The position numbers were made by a program, and so were the translations under genes. From assembly GCF_000802235.1 (NCBI RefSeq), contig NZ_JTDL01000149.1, positions 1-64,000 of the forward strand: 64,000 nucleotides of DNA, given 5' to 3'. The DNA comes from Sinomonas humi. Its GTDB lineage: Bacteria > Actinomycetota > Actinomycetes > Actinomycetales > Micrococcaceae. Every line of letters starts with the position of its first letter. The first letter of the stretch is position 1. The notes beneath the pieces are model-generated. The model had not been told where the DNA came from, did not search any database, and worked only from the letters and a program-made list of their open reading frames with translations. Below, one piece after another: positions 19,121-28,510 of this stretch.

Positions 19121-20620
19121 TCAGGGACGCCGGGCTGCGGCCTTCACGAGCCGGTACCACCCGCCGTCGTCACTGGTCTCACGCCGGGCAACGCCACCTT
19201 CATAGCCAGCACCCACGAACAGTCGGTAGGACGGTTCGTTGGACGTGCGCATGACGGCGTGGAGGGTCGCCTCGGGATGGTCGCGGCGGAACCGCTCCTC
19301 CGCCTTATTCAGGATCGTCCTCGCGATACCCCGGCCGCGGGCGGGCGGCGCGAGGGTTATCGAAACCTCCCAGTCGCGATCGCCATGCGCGTCGAACCTG
19401 ACGGTCCCAGCGGCGAGTCCTTCCGCCTCGGCCAAGAGGAGCACGACGTCGGGACGCTGCAAAGCGCGCTCGAGCCACGCGACGTGGCCGTCCCACTGCA
19501 GTTCCCCGGTTGAGCGTGAGGCAGCCCGAACCGACGGATCGTTGCGCCAGTGAAAAAGCTGAGCGGCGTCCGAGAGCGTGGCAGGCCGCACCGAGACACC
19601 CCCACCGCTAACTGAAAGCTCCTCCCACAGCCTCACAATCCTGGAGGCGCCGGCGCCGTCGACGATGGAACGCGCGGCGCCTGCGAGTCTGGCGCGCAGG
19701 CTGGAATCCGTCAGGACTCCTCTGAGCGTCTGCACAGACCCTTCCGGATCGTCACCGAAGGCGCCGAGACCCGCGGCCATTCCGCGTTCGACCGCGAAGC
19801 CATAGTTCTGGCTTTGATTCTCCACGAGCTGGATGATCGCCATCGGCGTGCCGAGCGCGGCGAGTTCCCAGATCGTCGTTCCGGCTCCGCTGATCACGAG
19901 ATCGGCAGCGGCGAAGAGACGCGGCAGGTCACTCGACTGCTCGACCGAGTCGAGGCTGAGGCCTTGGGGCAGCTCGCCCGTCTCCGGTGCCTGGCCAAAG
20001 GGAGCCACGACCGTGCAATGCGAGGCCACGCCAGCCTCGGCCCACATGCGGACCGCCGCCGCCGTCGCGTTTCGGGCATCCGTTCCGCCCATGACCGTGA
20101 CAACCTCGAGGACATTGGCGTCGCTCCCCCGGCTCTCAGACGGCCTGCGGGCCCCCGCTCGCAGTTCACCGACGAGGGCACGGACAGGGATGAAGTCCGC
20201 ACCCCGCGCGAGGCGGAGCGTCCCATCGTCGGGGCGGCATTCGAGTTCGGCGCCCGCCGACGGATCGACCGCCAAGTCTGCAGGACGCCTGCCGAACGAG
20301 CCATCCTCCATCGAGGAGAGCAGGACCCCGACCTCGGCGAGTTGTCCGCGGACGTCGCCCTCGTCGTCGTACGTGTCGAGATGGACGACGTCGGCGCCCT
20401 CCTGCTGCGCCAGGCGCGCCAAAGCGCTGGCATCAGCAGGCCGAGGGAAGAGTTCGCCGGCCACTCCTTCGAGGAGTCGGCGGCCCAGCGGGCTTTCGAC
20501 GTCTCCCGCCGCTAATACGTCCCACCCTGCTTCATGTGCCGCCTCGCCGACGGAAACGCAGCGCACGACGTGCCCGAGCCCCTGGCTCTTCGTCGAATCA
20601 CAGCGGAGGAGAACGCGCAC
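19121..20620 (-). CDS. pseGH: Fused UDP-sugar hydrolase PseG and GNAT N-acetyltransferase PseH
   Basis: One 499-residue chain combines two pseudaminate steps. Residues 1 to about 335 are PseG, which releases UDP from UDP-2,4-diacetamido-trideoxy-altrose. It shows GLGHVVRCVSVGEAA at the start, VTVMGGTDARN, and SGAGTTIWELAALGTPMAIIQLVENQ, the GT-B-like nucleotide site. Residues about 345-495 are a GNAT domain with VRPATLSDAAQLFHWRND and APPARGRGIARTIL, the acetyl-CoA loop, matching PseH, which acetylates the 4-amino group. The GTG start follows GGAGGG. One base separates it from the pseF stop. It is encoded last of the four-gene pse operon. Confidence 0.88.
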   Translation of the reverse strand: MRVLLRCDSTKSQGLGHVVRCVSVGEAAHEAGWDVLAAGDVESPLGRRLLEGVAGELFPRPADASALARLAQQEGADVVHLDTYDDEGDVRGQLAEVGVLLSSMEDGSFGRRPADLAVDPSAGAELECRPDDGTLRLARGADFIPVRALVGELRAGARRPSESRGSDANVLEVVTVMGGTDARNATAAAVRMWAEAGVASHCTVVAPFGQAPETGELPQGLSLDSVEQSSDLPRLFAAADLVISGAGTTIWELAALGTPMAIIQLVENQSQNYGFAVERGMAAGLGAFGDDPEGSVQTLRGVLTDSSLRARLAGAARSIVDGAGASRIVRLWEELSVSGGGVSVRPATLSDAAQLFHWRNDPSVRAASRSTGELQWDGHVAWLERALQRPDVVLLLAEAEGLAAGTVRFDAHGDRDWEVSITLAPPARGRGIARTILNKAEERFRRDHPEATLHAVMRTSNEPSYRLFVGAGYEGGVARRETSDDGGWYRLVKAAARRP

Positions 20621-20621
20621 G

Positions 20622-21374
20622 TCAGCCCTCCAGCAGAGCCTTCTGCTCTACGTGTGCGTTGAGCGCGACGATGTCCGGACGGTCCGTCAGGATTCGGACC
20701 ACGTCGCGCCACCTCGCCGGCCGCGACGGAAGCAGGGCGACGAGCTCGTCCAACAGCCGAGCGTCCTCTTCGGTGTCCAAGGTCACTCGAAGGTGGTCCG
20801 AGGGCGGGCGGAAGGAGAGGGAAGCAAGCCCGAAGCCTGAGCCCTCCTCGTACAGGGCGCTCGTGACGTGAGCGCGGTGATGCGACTCGTGCCGGGCGTC
20901 AGCTGCACGAAGGGCCGAAACGGCCGCCACTTCGACGTCCAGCCCGCGTGGAAGCGAGCGGTTCTGCGTTGTGGAGACGTAGTCGAGGGCCGGGTCGATC
21001 CTCCACAGCGCGACGGCTTGGGAGATGATCTCCGGGTCCAGCAGGGGGCAGTCGGCCGTGAGCCGGACGACGGCGTCCGCCCCGGACTCTCGGGCTGCCA
21101 ACAGGAAGCGGCTCAGAACGTCGTCCTGACTCCCCCGGACGACCCGCGTCCCATGCGCGTCGGCGAAGGCCTCAACGGGGTCGTCAGCAGGCTCGGTCGA
21201 GGTCGCGATAAGGACTTCGTCGACGCCCCGCGCCGCCCGCGCAGCCCTCAGCACCCACGCCAGGACTGGCTCGCCGCCGAGGTCGCGCAGCACCTTGCCC
21301 GGCAGGCGGGTCGACTGCATCCGAGCCTGCACCACGGCGACCACCCGGCCTGAGGTTGCCTGCGCCGTCGTCAT
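20622..21374 (-). CDS. pseF: CMP-pseudaminate cytidylyltransferase (SpsF/PseF type)
   Basis: PseF activates pseudaminic acid as the CMP-sugar. The 250-residue protein is a nucleotidyltransferase with VAVVQARMQSTRLPGKVLRDLGGEPVL at its start (residues 11-37), the signature of the SpsF cytidylyltransferase group, and VVRLTADCPLLDPEII with the metal-binding Asp. Classical Campylobacter PseF is somewhat different, so the assignment rests partly on its place between pseC and pseGH. The ATG overlaps the pseC stop by four bases. Confidence 0.85.
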   Translation of the reverse strand: MTTAQATSGRVVAVVQARMQSTRLPGKVLRDLGGEPVLAWVLRAARAARGVDEVLIATSTEPADDPVEAFADAHGTRVVRGSQDDVLSRFLLAARESGADAVVRLTADCPLLDPEIISQAVALWRIDPALDYVSTTQNRSLPRGLDVEVAAVSALRAADARHESHHRAHVTSALYEEGSGFGLASLSFRPPSDHLRVTLDTEEDARLLDELVALLPSRPARWRDVVRILTDRPDIVALNAHVEQKALLEG

Positions 21375-22498
21375 GATCCTGCGACCTCAAGGACGTTCTC
21401 GATCACCATGCCGACCTGCTCGTCGCTCAGCCCCGGGAACAGCGGCAGGGAGATCTCCTGGCTGTAGTACTTCTCGGCCTCGGGGCACATGCCGCGGCGG
21501 TAGCCGAGATCCTCGAAGACCGGGTGCCAGTACGCCGGGATGTAGTTGACCTGCACCCCGATCCCCCGCCGACGGAGTTCTTCGAAGATCGCCTTCCGGC
21601 GATCCGCCTCGACCCGCAGCGGGTAGAGATGCCATGCAGGGGCGGCACCCTCGACGGTTCCCGGCACCGTGAGGTGCGGGTTGCCGGCAAAGGCTCCGTT
21701 GTACGCGTCGTGGATCTCCTGACGGCGACGCCGGAACCCCTCGAGGCGCGAGAGCTGGCTGATGCCCAGCGCGCACAGGACGTCCGGGAGACGGTAGTTC
21801 AGGCCGAAGTCATGCACCTCCTGGTGCCAGGGCCCCTCGTCGGGGAACCGGAGCGCGTCGCGGTCCCGCACAAGCCCTTGCCCCTTGAAACGGCGCGCGC
21901 GGGCCGCGAGTTCGGGGTCGGGGCTGACGACCGCGCCGCCCTCCGCCGTCGTCATGTTCTTCGTGGGGAAGAACGAGAAGGTGGTGAGGTCGGCGCCCGC
22001 ACCCACGGGCACGCCGTTCAGGACCGACCCGATCGAATGCGCCGCGTCCTCCACGAAGAGCGCATCGTGGCGGTGGGCCATCGCGGCGAAGGCGGCGGAG
22101 TCCACCGGAAGCCCGGCATAGTCCACGGCCGTGACCACCCGGGTTCGCGGCGTGACAGCGGCCTCGGCTGAGTCCAAGTCCAGATTTCCGGTCGCCGGAT
22201 CGATGTCCGCGAAGACGATCTTCGCCCCTGCGATCGCCGCGGCGGCAGCGGTGGCAACGAACGTCAAGGGAGTCGTGACAACCTCGTCGCCCGTCCGGAC
22301 CCCCGCGGCGACGTATGCGACATGGAGCGCCGCAGTGCCCGAGGTCACGGCAACCGCTTCCGAGCCGCCGGCGACCTCGGAGAGCGCGCGCTCGAACTCG
22401 TCCACCTTCGGCCCCGTGGTCAGCCAGTCCCCTCGCAGCACCTCGGCGACCGCTTCGATGTCGGCCTCGTTGATCGACTGGCGCCCGTACGGCAGCAT
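21371..22498 (-). CDS. pseC: UDP-4-amino-4,6-dideoxy-N-acetyl-L-altrosamine aminotransferase PseC
   Basis: This PLP-dependent DegT/DnrJ/EryC1 family enzyme puts the 4-amino group on the PseB product. It is 375 residues long. MLPYGRQSINEADIEAV begins the protein. VTSGTAALHVAY, VEDAAHSIGS and FFPTKNMTTAEGG, with the PLP lysine, follow in order. RFKGQG and NYRLPDVLCALGISQL are also typical. I chose the ATG at 22498; a frame open to 22585 only extends into pseB. The gene starts 5 bases after the pseB stop. Confidence 0.93.
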   Translation of the reverse strand: MLPYGRQSINEADIEAVAEVLRGDWLTTGPKVDEFERALSEVAGGSEAVAVTSGTAALHVAYVAAGVRTGDEVVTTPLTFVATAAAAAIAGAKIVFADIDPATGNLDLDSAEAAVTPRTRVVTAVDYAGLPVDSAAFAAMAHRHDALFVEDAAHSIGSVLNGVPVGAGADLTTFSFFPTKNMTTAEGGAVVSPDPELAARARRFKGQGLVRDRDALRFPDEGPWHQEVHDFGLNYRLPDVLCALGISQLSRLEGFRRRRQEIHDAYNGAFAGNPHLTVPGTVEGAAPAWHLYPLRVEADRRKAIFEELRRRGIGVQVNYIPAYWHPVFEDLGYRRGMCPEAEKYYSQEISLPLFPGLSDEQVGMVIENVLEVAGS

Positions 22499-22503
22499 TC
22501 GGC

Positions 22504-23490
22504 TCAGAACCCCTCTGCTGCGATCATCGCCTCGAGTTCCTCCACGGAGAGGAACACCTCGTTGCCGTCGGACTGGTAGCTCCACCCGTCCTGGACCGGC
22601 ACCGCCCCCTCCGGAACCTCGTACCGCCAGCCCACCAGATGCGGCGTGACGATGTAGCGGCCCTCGACCGAGACCGTACGCCGCGAGTCATCCGCCGCGA
22701 TCATCTCCTCGTGGAGCTTCTCCCCCGGACGGATCCCGATCTCATGGGTCGCCGCGTTGCGGTCCACCGCCGCAGCCAAGTCCATCAGGCGGATCGAGGG
22801 GATCTTCGGGACGTAGAGCTCCCCGCCCTGCATCATCTCGAAGGAATCAAGGACGAACTTCACCGCCTGCTCCAGAGTGATCCAGAAACGGGTCATGCGC
22901 TTGTCAGTCACCGGAAGGGACTTCCCCTCAGCGGCCAGACGGCGCCAGATCGGCACGATCGAGCCCCGCGAGCCCATCACGTTGCCGTACCGCACCACGC
23001 AGAAGCGCGTGTCATAGGCAGCCGCGTAGTGGTTGCCGGAGATGAACAGGCGATCGGCGCACAGCTTCGTAGCCCCGTACAGGTTCACCGGGCTCGAGGC
23101 CTTGTCCGTCGAAAGGGCCACGACCTTCTTCACCCCCGCATCGATCGCGGCATCGATGACGTTCTGGGATCCCCCGACGTTCGTCCGGACATACTCGAAC
23201 GGGTTGTACTCCGCCGTGTCCACCTGCTTCAGGGCCGCCGCGTGGATCACGTAGTCCACCCCGTGGAACGCCCGGTGGAGCCGATCACGATCACGGATGT
23301 CCCCGATGAACCAGCGCAGCCTCGGATCGTTCTCGAACATGTTCCGGACCTCGAGCTGCTTCAGCTCGTCACGGCTGAACACGACCAGCCTACGAACGTT
23401 GTGGCGCCCCAGAAGCTCTCGGATGAGCGCCTTCCCAAGAGATCCTGTGCCGCCCGTAATCAGAACGGACGAACCCTCGAGAAGGGACAT
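22504..23490 (-). CDS. pseB: UDP-GlcNAc 4,6-dehydratase (5-inverting) PseB
   Basis: PseB is the first enzyme of pseudaminic acid synthesis and converts UDP-GlcNAc to the 4-keto-6-deoxy-L-arabino sugar. The 328-residue protein has VLITGGTGSLGKAL at residues 9-22, FSRDELKQ, and AAALKQVDTAEYNPFEYVRTNV, a hallmark of the PseB/FlaA1 group. STDKASSPVNLYGATK holds the catalytic YxxxK, and RYGNVMGSRGSIVP follows. The ATG follows AAGGTGG. It is the first gene of pseB-pseC-pseF-pseGH; its promoter should lie in the 104-bp gap before the next gene. Confidence 0.95.
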   Translation of the reverse strand: MSLLEGSSVLITGGTGSLGKALIRELLGRHNVRRLVVFSRDELKQLEVRNMFENDPRLRWFIGDIRDRDRLHRAFHGVDYVIHAAALKQVDTAEYNPFEYVRTNVGGSQNVIDAAIDAGVKKVVALSTDKASSPVNLYGATKLCADRLFISGNHYAAAYDTRFCVVRYGNVMGSRGSIVPIWRRLAAEGKSLPVTDKRMTRFWITLEQAVKFVLDSFEMMQGGELYVPKIPSIRLMDLAAAVDRNAATHEIGIRPGEKLHEEMIAADDSRRTVSVEGRYIVTPHLVGWRYEVPEGAVPVQDGWSYQSDGNEVFLSVEELEAMIAAEGF

Positions 23491-23594
23491 AAGCCAACCA
23501 CCTTGAACCTGAACAATTATCGGGTCACAACGCGTCCACCTGCCGAAGCGACCTTGTCCAGCCTACCAGCGGACCTGTGAGCCACCTTTGCAGA

Positions 23595-25664
23595 TCACCC
23601 TTGGCATGCAACCACCTTGTAGAGCCGCGCGGCACCCTGCTGGTCGATGAGCTGAACGGCGTGCGAGCCTTGCAGGTCTTCCACGCCGTGGTACGGGTGG
23701 TTCTCGTGGTGAATCTCCTGGGTGCCGAAGTCAAGGACATATTGCACATGTAGGTCCTTGATTGCGGTGCACGCAGCCGAGTTTGCTGGAGCATCGCGCA
23801 GGCCGGTATCGACGGCCTGAATCTGCGGAGTGATCGGGGAGAGAATGTGAAGCTGAAGGGTCTTCCGGTCAGCGAGGGCATAGGCCAGCGCCGTTCCCGT
23901 GTAGGGCGAACCAGCAATGACCGCGTTCGATGGAACATGCGTGTCGAGCCGGTCCAAAATCGCCATCTCGTCGGTAGTGACAAGAGGCGAGTTCCCTCGT
24001 AGGTCGTAGAGACCTCTCGCATTCACTCGCTCAGTGGCCACCTGCCCGTATTGGGAGGCCAAGACAAGAAGAACGGTGAGCACGAGGAGACCGGCGCCGC
24101 TGAGAAGGGGCTGGATCTGCATTCGCTGGGGCTTGCTGCGACGTGCCGCCCCGAGCGCGGCCCCCGCCGAGGCGGAAACAGCTGGGAACCGAGTCGTGTC
24201 ACCGGCGGTCGACGCATCAATGTTCGACGGCGAGCCCGAAATTCGAGCGGCCGCTCGCCCCCACGCTCGAGCCAATGCCAGCGCTCCCCCCACAGCCACC
24301 GGAATGAGAACCATGGGCAAGAGTGAGGCTAGACGGTAGCTGTCGTTGTACCAGACCGCCGTCACAAAATTGCGGAAACTGCCTGCAGGGTAGCCGGAAA
24401 CGATCACATAGAGGCCAAGCCCCATAAGGAAGGTGATGAGTGCAGGCCACATCCGCCGGTTACGAACGCAGTAGAACAAGCCGACGACCAGAAGAACCAC
24501 GATGACGAATGTGGGGGCCATACGCATAGGGGCGCCGAGCAATCCTTCCCCGACCGCCTGGGCGATAGTTTGCGTAGGAGGCCAAAATGCGGCGGACAGT
24601 GGCGGACGCACAGCCTTCCACACCACCACTGACAGGATCAGGAAGACAAGCAGAAGAACCGACGGGCCGACAATCCGCCGGCGGCTCTTCACGCTCGAGC
24701 GCAGGACGCCCAGCACGTGCCTCGCGTACACCAGGATGAACAGCGGAATGCTGAAGGCCAACAGCGCCATCGCAGAATTGGGGTGCGCAACCGACATGCC
24801 GATCATCGCAGCGCCCAACATCAACCACTCGCGCAGAGCCGGAATGTTCGGCGCATGGGACAACCTCATTGCCCGCAACAACAGGGCGAGACAAGCTGGC
24901 AGAAGAGCGAGACCGAGATAATTCGGGTAGAGGACACCGAAGTCGATCATCAACAGGGGGAACGCCGCAAACCCCGCTGACAGGAGAGCTCCCGTGAAAA
25001 TCGCGAGCGGTCTGCTTCCAAAGATGGTACGGACGAGAAATACGACGGATACGGGCCAGACCATAGCTCCGATGGCGAGATTTGTGGCGTTCACGGCCAG
25101 AGGTATGGGAACGCCTGCCAGCCCTTGCACGAGGGAAGCAAGTGCATGCCAACCAGCAGGGTAGAACGACGACCCCGCCATCAGGCCAACGGTGAGCGAG
25201 GATGCAGAGCCCGTGTCTTGGATGTACCTCAGCGCATTCAGATGAAAGACGTTGTCGAATGTCTGGGAAAAGCTGTCAGGGCTGACGAAGGCGATGAGCA
25301 GGCTGCGACCAATGAGAGCGGCGGTGAATAGCAGGCCGAGCACATATGCGGCGTAGTGGATCCGATGCCCTCTCCAACGCGGGAGAAGTCTTTCCCCGGT
25401 GAGCGGCCAGCGCAGCAGCCGACGCAGCGCCCAGACAACGAGCCCGCCCAAGAGCGTCGCGACTGCGAGCGGCAGGATTCCCCAGCGCAGGTGGACCAGC
25501 GGGGCGAGCGTGGAAGCGATCGCGATGAAAGACATCGAGAATGCTGGTGCGAGTCCGACGAGCGCGTACCCTCGAAGTCCAAACGCCAGGCTCGCGAGAA
25601 GACCCGGAACCACCAGCACGAGCACGGCAATGCCTATCGCCGGGACCGCTCCAAGCCAACTCAT
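23595..25664 (-). CDS. Large membrane protein, DUF6541/GT-C-like
   Basis: The 689-residue protein has about 13 hydrophobic segments and a C-terminal extracytoplasmic domain of about 170 residues. The loop after the third or fourth helix reads SFSQTFDNVFHLNALRYIQDTG, with an Asp and a His in the position where GT-C enzymes bind lipid-linked donors, and then FYPAGWHALASLVQG. This matches the actinobacterial DUF6541 membrane family, which I recall from arabinofuranosyl- and glycosyl-transfer contexts. The C-terminal domain has two Cys (NSAACTAIKD, VVACQG). It is the last gene of the glf-glfT2-wzm-wzt operon, 61 bp after the acyltransferase. A role in adding side sugars to the exported polymer is inferred. 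Confidence 0.7.
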   Translation of the reverse strand: MSWLGAVPAIGIAVLVLVVPGLLASLAFGLRGYALVGLAPAFSMSFIAIASTLAPLVHLRWGILPLAVATLLGGLVVWALRRLLRWPLTGERLLPRWRGHRIHYAAYVLGLLFTAALIGRSLLIAFVSPDSFSQTFDNVFHLNALRYIQDTGSASSLTVGLMAGSSFYPAGWHALASLVQGLAGVPIPLAVNATNLAIGAMVWPVSVVFLVRTIFGSRPLAIFTGALLSAGFAAFPLLMIDFGVLYPNYLGLALLPACLALLLRAMRLSHAPNIPALREWLMLGAAMIGMSVAHPNSAMALLAFSIPLFILVYARHVLGVLRSSVKSRRRIVGPSVLLLVFLILSVVVWKAVRPPLSAAFWPPTQTIAQAVGEGLLGAPMRMAPTFVIVVLLVVGLFYCVRNRRMWPALITFLMGLGLYVIVSGYPAGSFRNFVTAVWYNDSYRLASLLPMVLIPVAVGGALALARAWGRAAARISGSPSNIDASTAGDTTRFPAVSASAGAALGAARRSKPQRMQIQPLLSGAGLLVLTVLLVLASQYGQVATERVNARGLYDLRGNSPLVTTDEMAILDRLDTHVPSNAVIAGSPYTGTALAYALADRKTLQLHILSPITPQIQAVDTGLRDAPANSAACTAIKDLHVQYVLDFGTQEIHHENHPYHGVEDLQGSHAVQLIDQQGAARLYKVVACQG

Positions 25665-25725
25665 GATCTCTTCCCCTTCTCATGACAAAACTCACGGTGC
25701 AGTTGATCCACAAACCGAACCCCAC

Positions 25726-27777
25726 TCACGAGACCACCCCGAGATGATCTGCTAGGAGCCCCGCCAACGACTTCGCGAAGGTGGCGGTCATGTGGTTGTC
25801 CCTGTAAACGACGATATTCCCGATGACAGCCGGACAAGTGCCGTTACGACAAAAGTAGGGGTGCAAGTCGAGCACGTTCACACCATCGACCTGCCGCGCG
25901 GCTGAGACGAGATCGTCTTCAGGACGTTGATCGGGGAAGCTGCAGGAGGACTCACCTGCCCCTGCTCGCTGTAAGCATTCCGCGGGGCTGCTCGGTGGGA
26001 AAGGATTGTCTGCCAGGACATGCACTCGGATACCCGCCTTGCCCAGCGTAGTGAGGGCGTCGACGTATCCGGACGTCAAAGGCTGGCTCGCGTCCCAGGT
26101 CCATCCGAGTGCGTTCTTGTATCCGCTGCTGGTCATTCCCGCCAGCAGCACAAGGTCGGGGCGATCCCGCAGGAGCCTCTGAAGGGTGACCTTATTCTGA
26201 TCCGAACAATTGGCAAAGCTCGTGGTGCCTGAGCGAGGCGGAGTTGTGGAAAAGGGGCACCCGTTGCGCACCATCGCGTGAATCTTCAGCGGAACGCGCT
26301 TGGAGATCTCGACAAGCGAATCGACATATTGACCAGCATGCGAGTCACCGACGATAGCCACGGTTGGAGCCGAGGACTCGCGGGGAGCCCCATACCAGCA
26401 CTGATCGTCGGGGGTCTTTTCCGGATCGTAGACACCACAATCGGTGGTGTACGTAACGGGTACGTCCTGAGCGGCCACCGCCGGGTCGGGCCGGGCAGGA
26501 AGGCCGCTCGAGACCGGCCGAGGATTGCTTCCCCAAGCCATCGCACCCGGGTAGTCCTGATTTGAGAGTCCTGCCTGCAGTTCGGCCCGCTTGCCTTCGA
26601 TCACCTGCCACGGCCCCCATGCCGTGAGGGCGACGACGAGCGAAGTGACCGCGGCGATGCGATAAGAACCCATGGTCCTCGATCTCCCCGACCGTGACTC
26701 CGGCCTCGGGCGCCGAAACCTCTCCTCGATGAGGTAGTAGGAAACGGCAGCGAGGGCAAGGCTCAACGTTGCAAGAACGATGGCTTCCCGAATCCGAAGT
26801 TCCCTGCCGAGGATCGCCACGGTGAAGACCACCAACGGCCAATGCCATAGATAGAGCGAGTAGGAGACATCTCCGACGAAGACGATCGGCTTCCAGCTCA
26901 ATATGCGGCCAGCTGACCAGCGGTTGTGAAGGCGAGCACCATCTCCCGACCTGAGCAGCAGCACTGTGCCAAGAACCGGCACGAGAGCAATGTAGCCCGG
27001 AAACGCCATGTCCGTGGAGAGCGTTCTCGCCGCAATGACGATTGCGGCGAATCCGGTCCAAGTCGCCAGGGCCGACCAGCCGGAAATCTGTTCGAGCGCG
27101 GTTTGCGGGACGAGAGCTGCCAAGCCGCCGACGGCCAGCTCCCAAAGCCTGGTGGTTGTCGCAAAATAGGCGAGCGTGTGCGCCGCGTTGCTCAGGAAGA
27201 CGCTATAGACGAGCGAGGCGCTGGCTATCAGTGCAAGCACAAGAACCGCGCGGCCTGCAATGGACCGGTCTGGTCGCCGCGACGACAGACGGAGGACAAC
27301 CCAAAGCAAGACCGGCACGAGCAGGTAGAACTGCTCTTCGACTGCGAGCGACCAGAAGTGTTGAATCGGCGACACCGCCGCGGTGGCGCCAGCATAGGAG
27401 GTGCTGGAAAACGCCTGATGCCAGTTCTGCACCTGAAGCAAGGAAAACAACACGTCCGACGAAACGGCCTGCCAACGGCTCCCCGGCAGGAGGACCACGG
27501 TAGCCGCAACGACGGCGAGAAGCACGACTGCGGCTGCGGGAACAAGCCGACGGATGCGCCGTGAGTAGAACGTCACAATATCCACCGTCTGGTCCCGCGC
27601 GGCCTCCCGGACCAGAGATCCAATAATGAGGAAGCCTGAGATGACGAAGAAGACGTCTACCCCAATGAAGCCACCCGGCAGGACACTTGGCCGCAGGTGA
27701 TAGACGACGACAAGGCTCACAGCAAGCGCGCGAAGTCCTTGGATGTCGCTGCGCTGAGAGGCCCCGCCCCGGCTCAC
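25726..27777 (-). CDS. Acyltransferase-3 with C-terminal SGNH domain (OafA type)
   Basis: A 683-residue protein. The N-terminal 370 residues are the multi-TM acyltransferase-3 module (GLRALAVSLVVVYHLRPSVLPGGFIGVDVFFVISGFLI, residues about 14-51, with the catalytic His). The C-terminal part, after a linker, is an SGNH hydrolase-like domain outside the membrane, with VAIVGDSHAGQY near residue 477 and YRDNHMTATFAKSL near 660. AT3-SGNH proteins O-acetylate surface polysaccharides and peptidoglycan. The GTG start overlaps the wzt stop (GTGA). The operon suggests that the galactofuranose polymer is its substrate. Confidence 0.88.
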   Translation of the reverse strand: MSRGGASQRSDIQGLRALAVSLVVVYHLRPSVLPGGFIGVDVFFVISGFLIIGSLVREAARDQTVDIVTFYSRRIRRLVPAAAVVLLAVVAATVVLLPGSRWQAVSSDVLFSLLQVQNWHQAFSSTSYAGATAAVSPIQHFWSLAVEEQFYLLVPVLLWVVLRLSSRRPDRSIAGRAVLVLALIASASLVYSVFLSNAAHTLAYFATTTRLWELAVGGLAALVPQTALEQISGWSALATWTGFAAIVIAARTLSTDMAFPGYIALVPVLGTVLLLRSGDGARLHNRWSAGRILSWKPIVFVGDVSYSLYLWHWPLVVFTVAILGRELRIREAIVLATLSLALAAVSYYLIEERFRRPRPESRSGRSRTMGSYRIAAVTSLVVALTAWGPWQVIEGKRAELQAGLSNQDYPGAMAWGSNPRPVSSGLPARPDPAVAAQDVPVTYTTDCGVYDPEKTPDDQCWYGAPRESSAPTVAIVGDSHAGQYVDSLVEISKRVPLKIHAMVRNGCPFSTTPPRSGTTSFANCSDQNKVTLQRLLRDRPDLVLLAGMTSSGYKNALGWTWDASQPLTSGYVDALTTLGKAGIRVHVLADNPFPPSSPAECLQRAGAGESSCSFPDQRPEDDLVSAARQVDGVNVLDLHPYFCRNGTCPAVIGNIVVYRDNHMTATFAKSLAGLLADHLGVVS

Positions 27778-28508
27778 GTCCTTTCCGCTCGCATCAGGTG
27801 AATCGCGTCATCGACCTTTCCGTCGAACATGACCCGTCCCTTCTCCAGCAGAATGCCACGTTGGCAGATCTCCGGGATCAGGTTCAGATCATGGCTCACA
27901 ACCACAAGAGTCTTACCCTCTGCGGCGAGCTCCTTGATCTTCGCTATGCACTTCCGCTGGAAAGGCTCGTCCCCGACCGCAAGGATCTCATCGACGAGGA
28001 ACACCTCGGGATCTGTATGGACGGCGACTGAGAAGGCAAGACGCAGGTACATGCCGGACGAATAGAACTTGACCTCGGTATCGATGAACTCGCCGATCTC
28101 CGAGAACTCGACAATTGAGTCGAAGCGCTCATTGATCTGTTCTTCGCTCATGCCAAGGATTGCGCCGTTGAGGTACACGTTGTCGCGGCCGGTGAGGTCG
28201 TGGTGGAAGCCCGCTCCCACCTCGATGAGACCCGCGACGCGTCCACGCGTCCGCACGGTTCCAGAATCCGGCGTCATGACGCCCGAAATGTGCTTGAGGA
28301 GCGTGGACTTCCCTGAGCCGTTGAAGCCAAGGAGCGCGACGCTCTCCCCCTGCTCAACGGTCAGAGAGACGTCATGCAAGGCGAAAAACTTCTGGCTCAG
28401 ATCTCCGCGGCGTCCCCGGATCAACCAGACGAGGGCCTCTTTGAGCGACCGGGTGTGGCGGAGCACGAACTGTTTGCTGATCTTGCTGACTTCGATTGCG
28501 GTCGCCAC
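27774..28508 (-). CDS. wzt: Polysaccharide ABC exporter ATP-binding protein (Wzt type)
   Basis: This 244-residue ATPase drives export of a finished polysaccharide through its membrane partner. Walker A is ALLGFNGSGKST. GAGFHHDLTGRDNVYLNG is the typical Wzt/TagH segment. The signature is KFYSSGMYLRLAFSVA, and Walker B is EVFLVDEILAVGD. There is no C-terminal carbohydrate-binding domain, so export probably does not depend on chain-end recognition. It resembles the mycobacterial galactan exporter ATPase Rv3781. GTG start, two bases after the permease stop. Confidence 0.92.
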   Translation of the reverse strand: MATAIEVSKISKQFVLRHTRSLKEALVWLIRGRRGDLSQKFFALHDVSLTVEQGESVALLGFNGSGKSTLLKHISGVMTPDSGTVRTRGRVAGLIEVGAGFHHDLTGRDNVYLNGAILGMSEEQINERFDSIVEFSEIGEFIDTEVKFYSSGMYLRLAFSVAVHTDPEVFLVDEILAVGDEPFQRKCIAKIKELAAEGKTLVVVSHDLNLIPEICQRGILLEKGRVMFDGKVDDAIHLMRAERT

Positions 28509-28510
28509 GC

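Noticed and set aside
19833-20840. 335-codon open frame antisense to pseGH/pseF
   Set aside because: Low-complexity Ser/Arg/Pro composition, and it crosses two well-supported genes.
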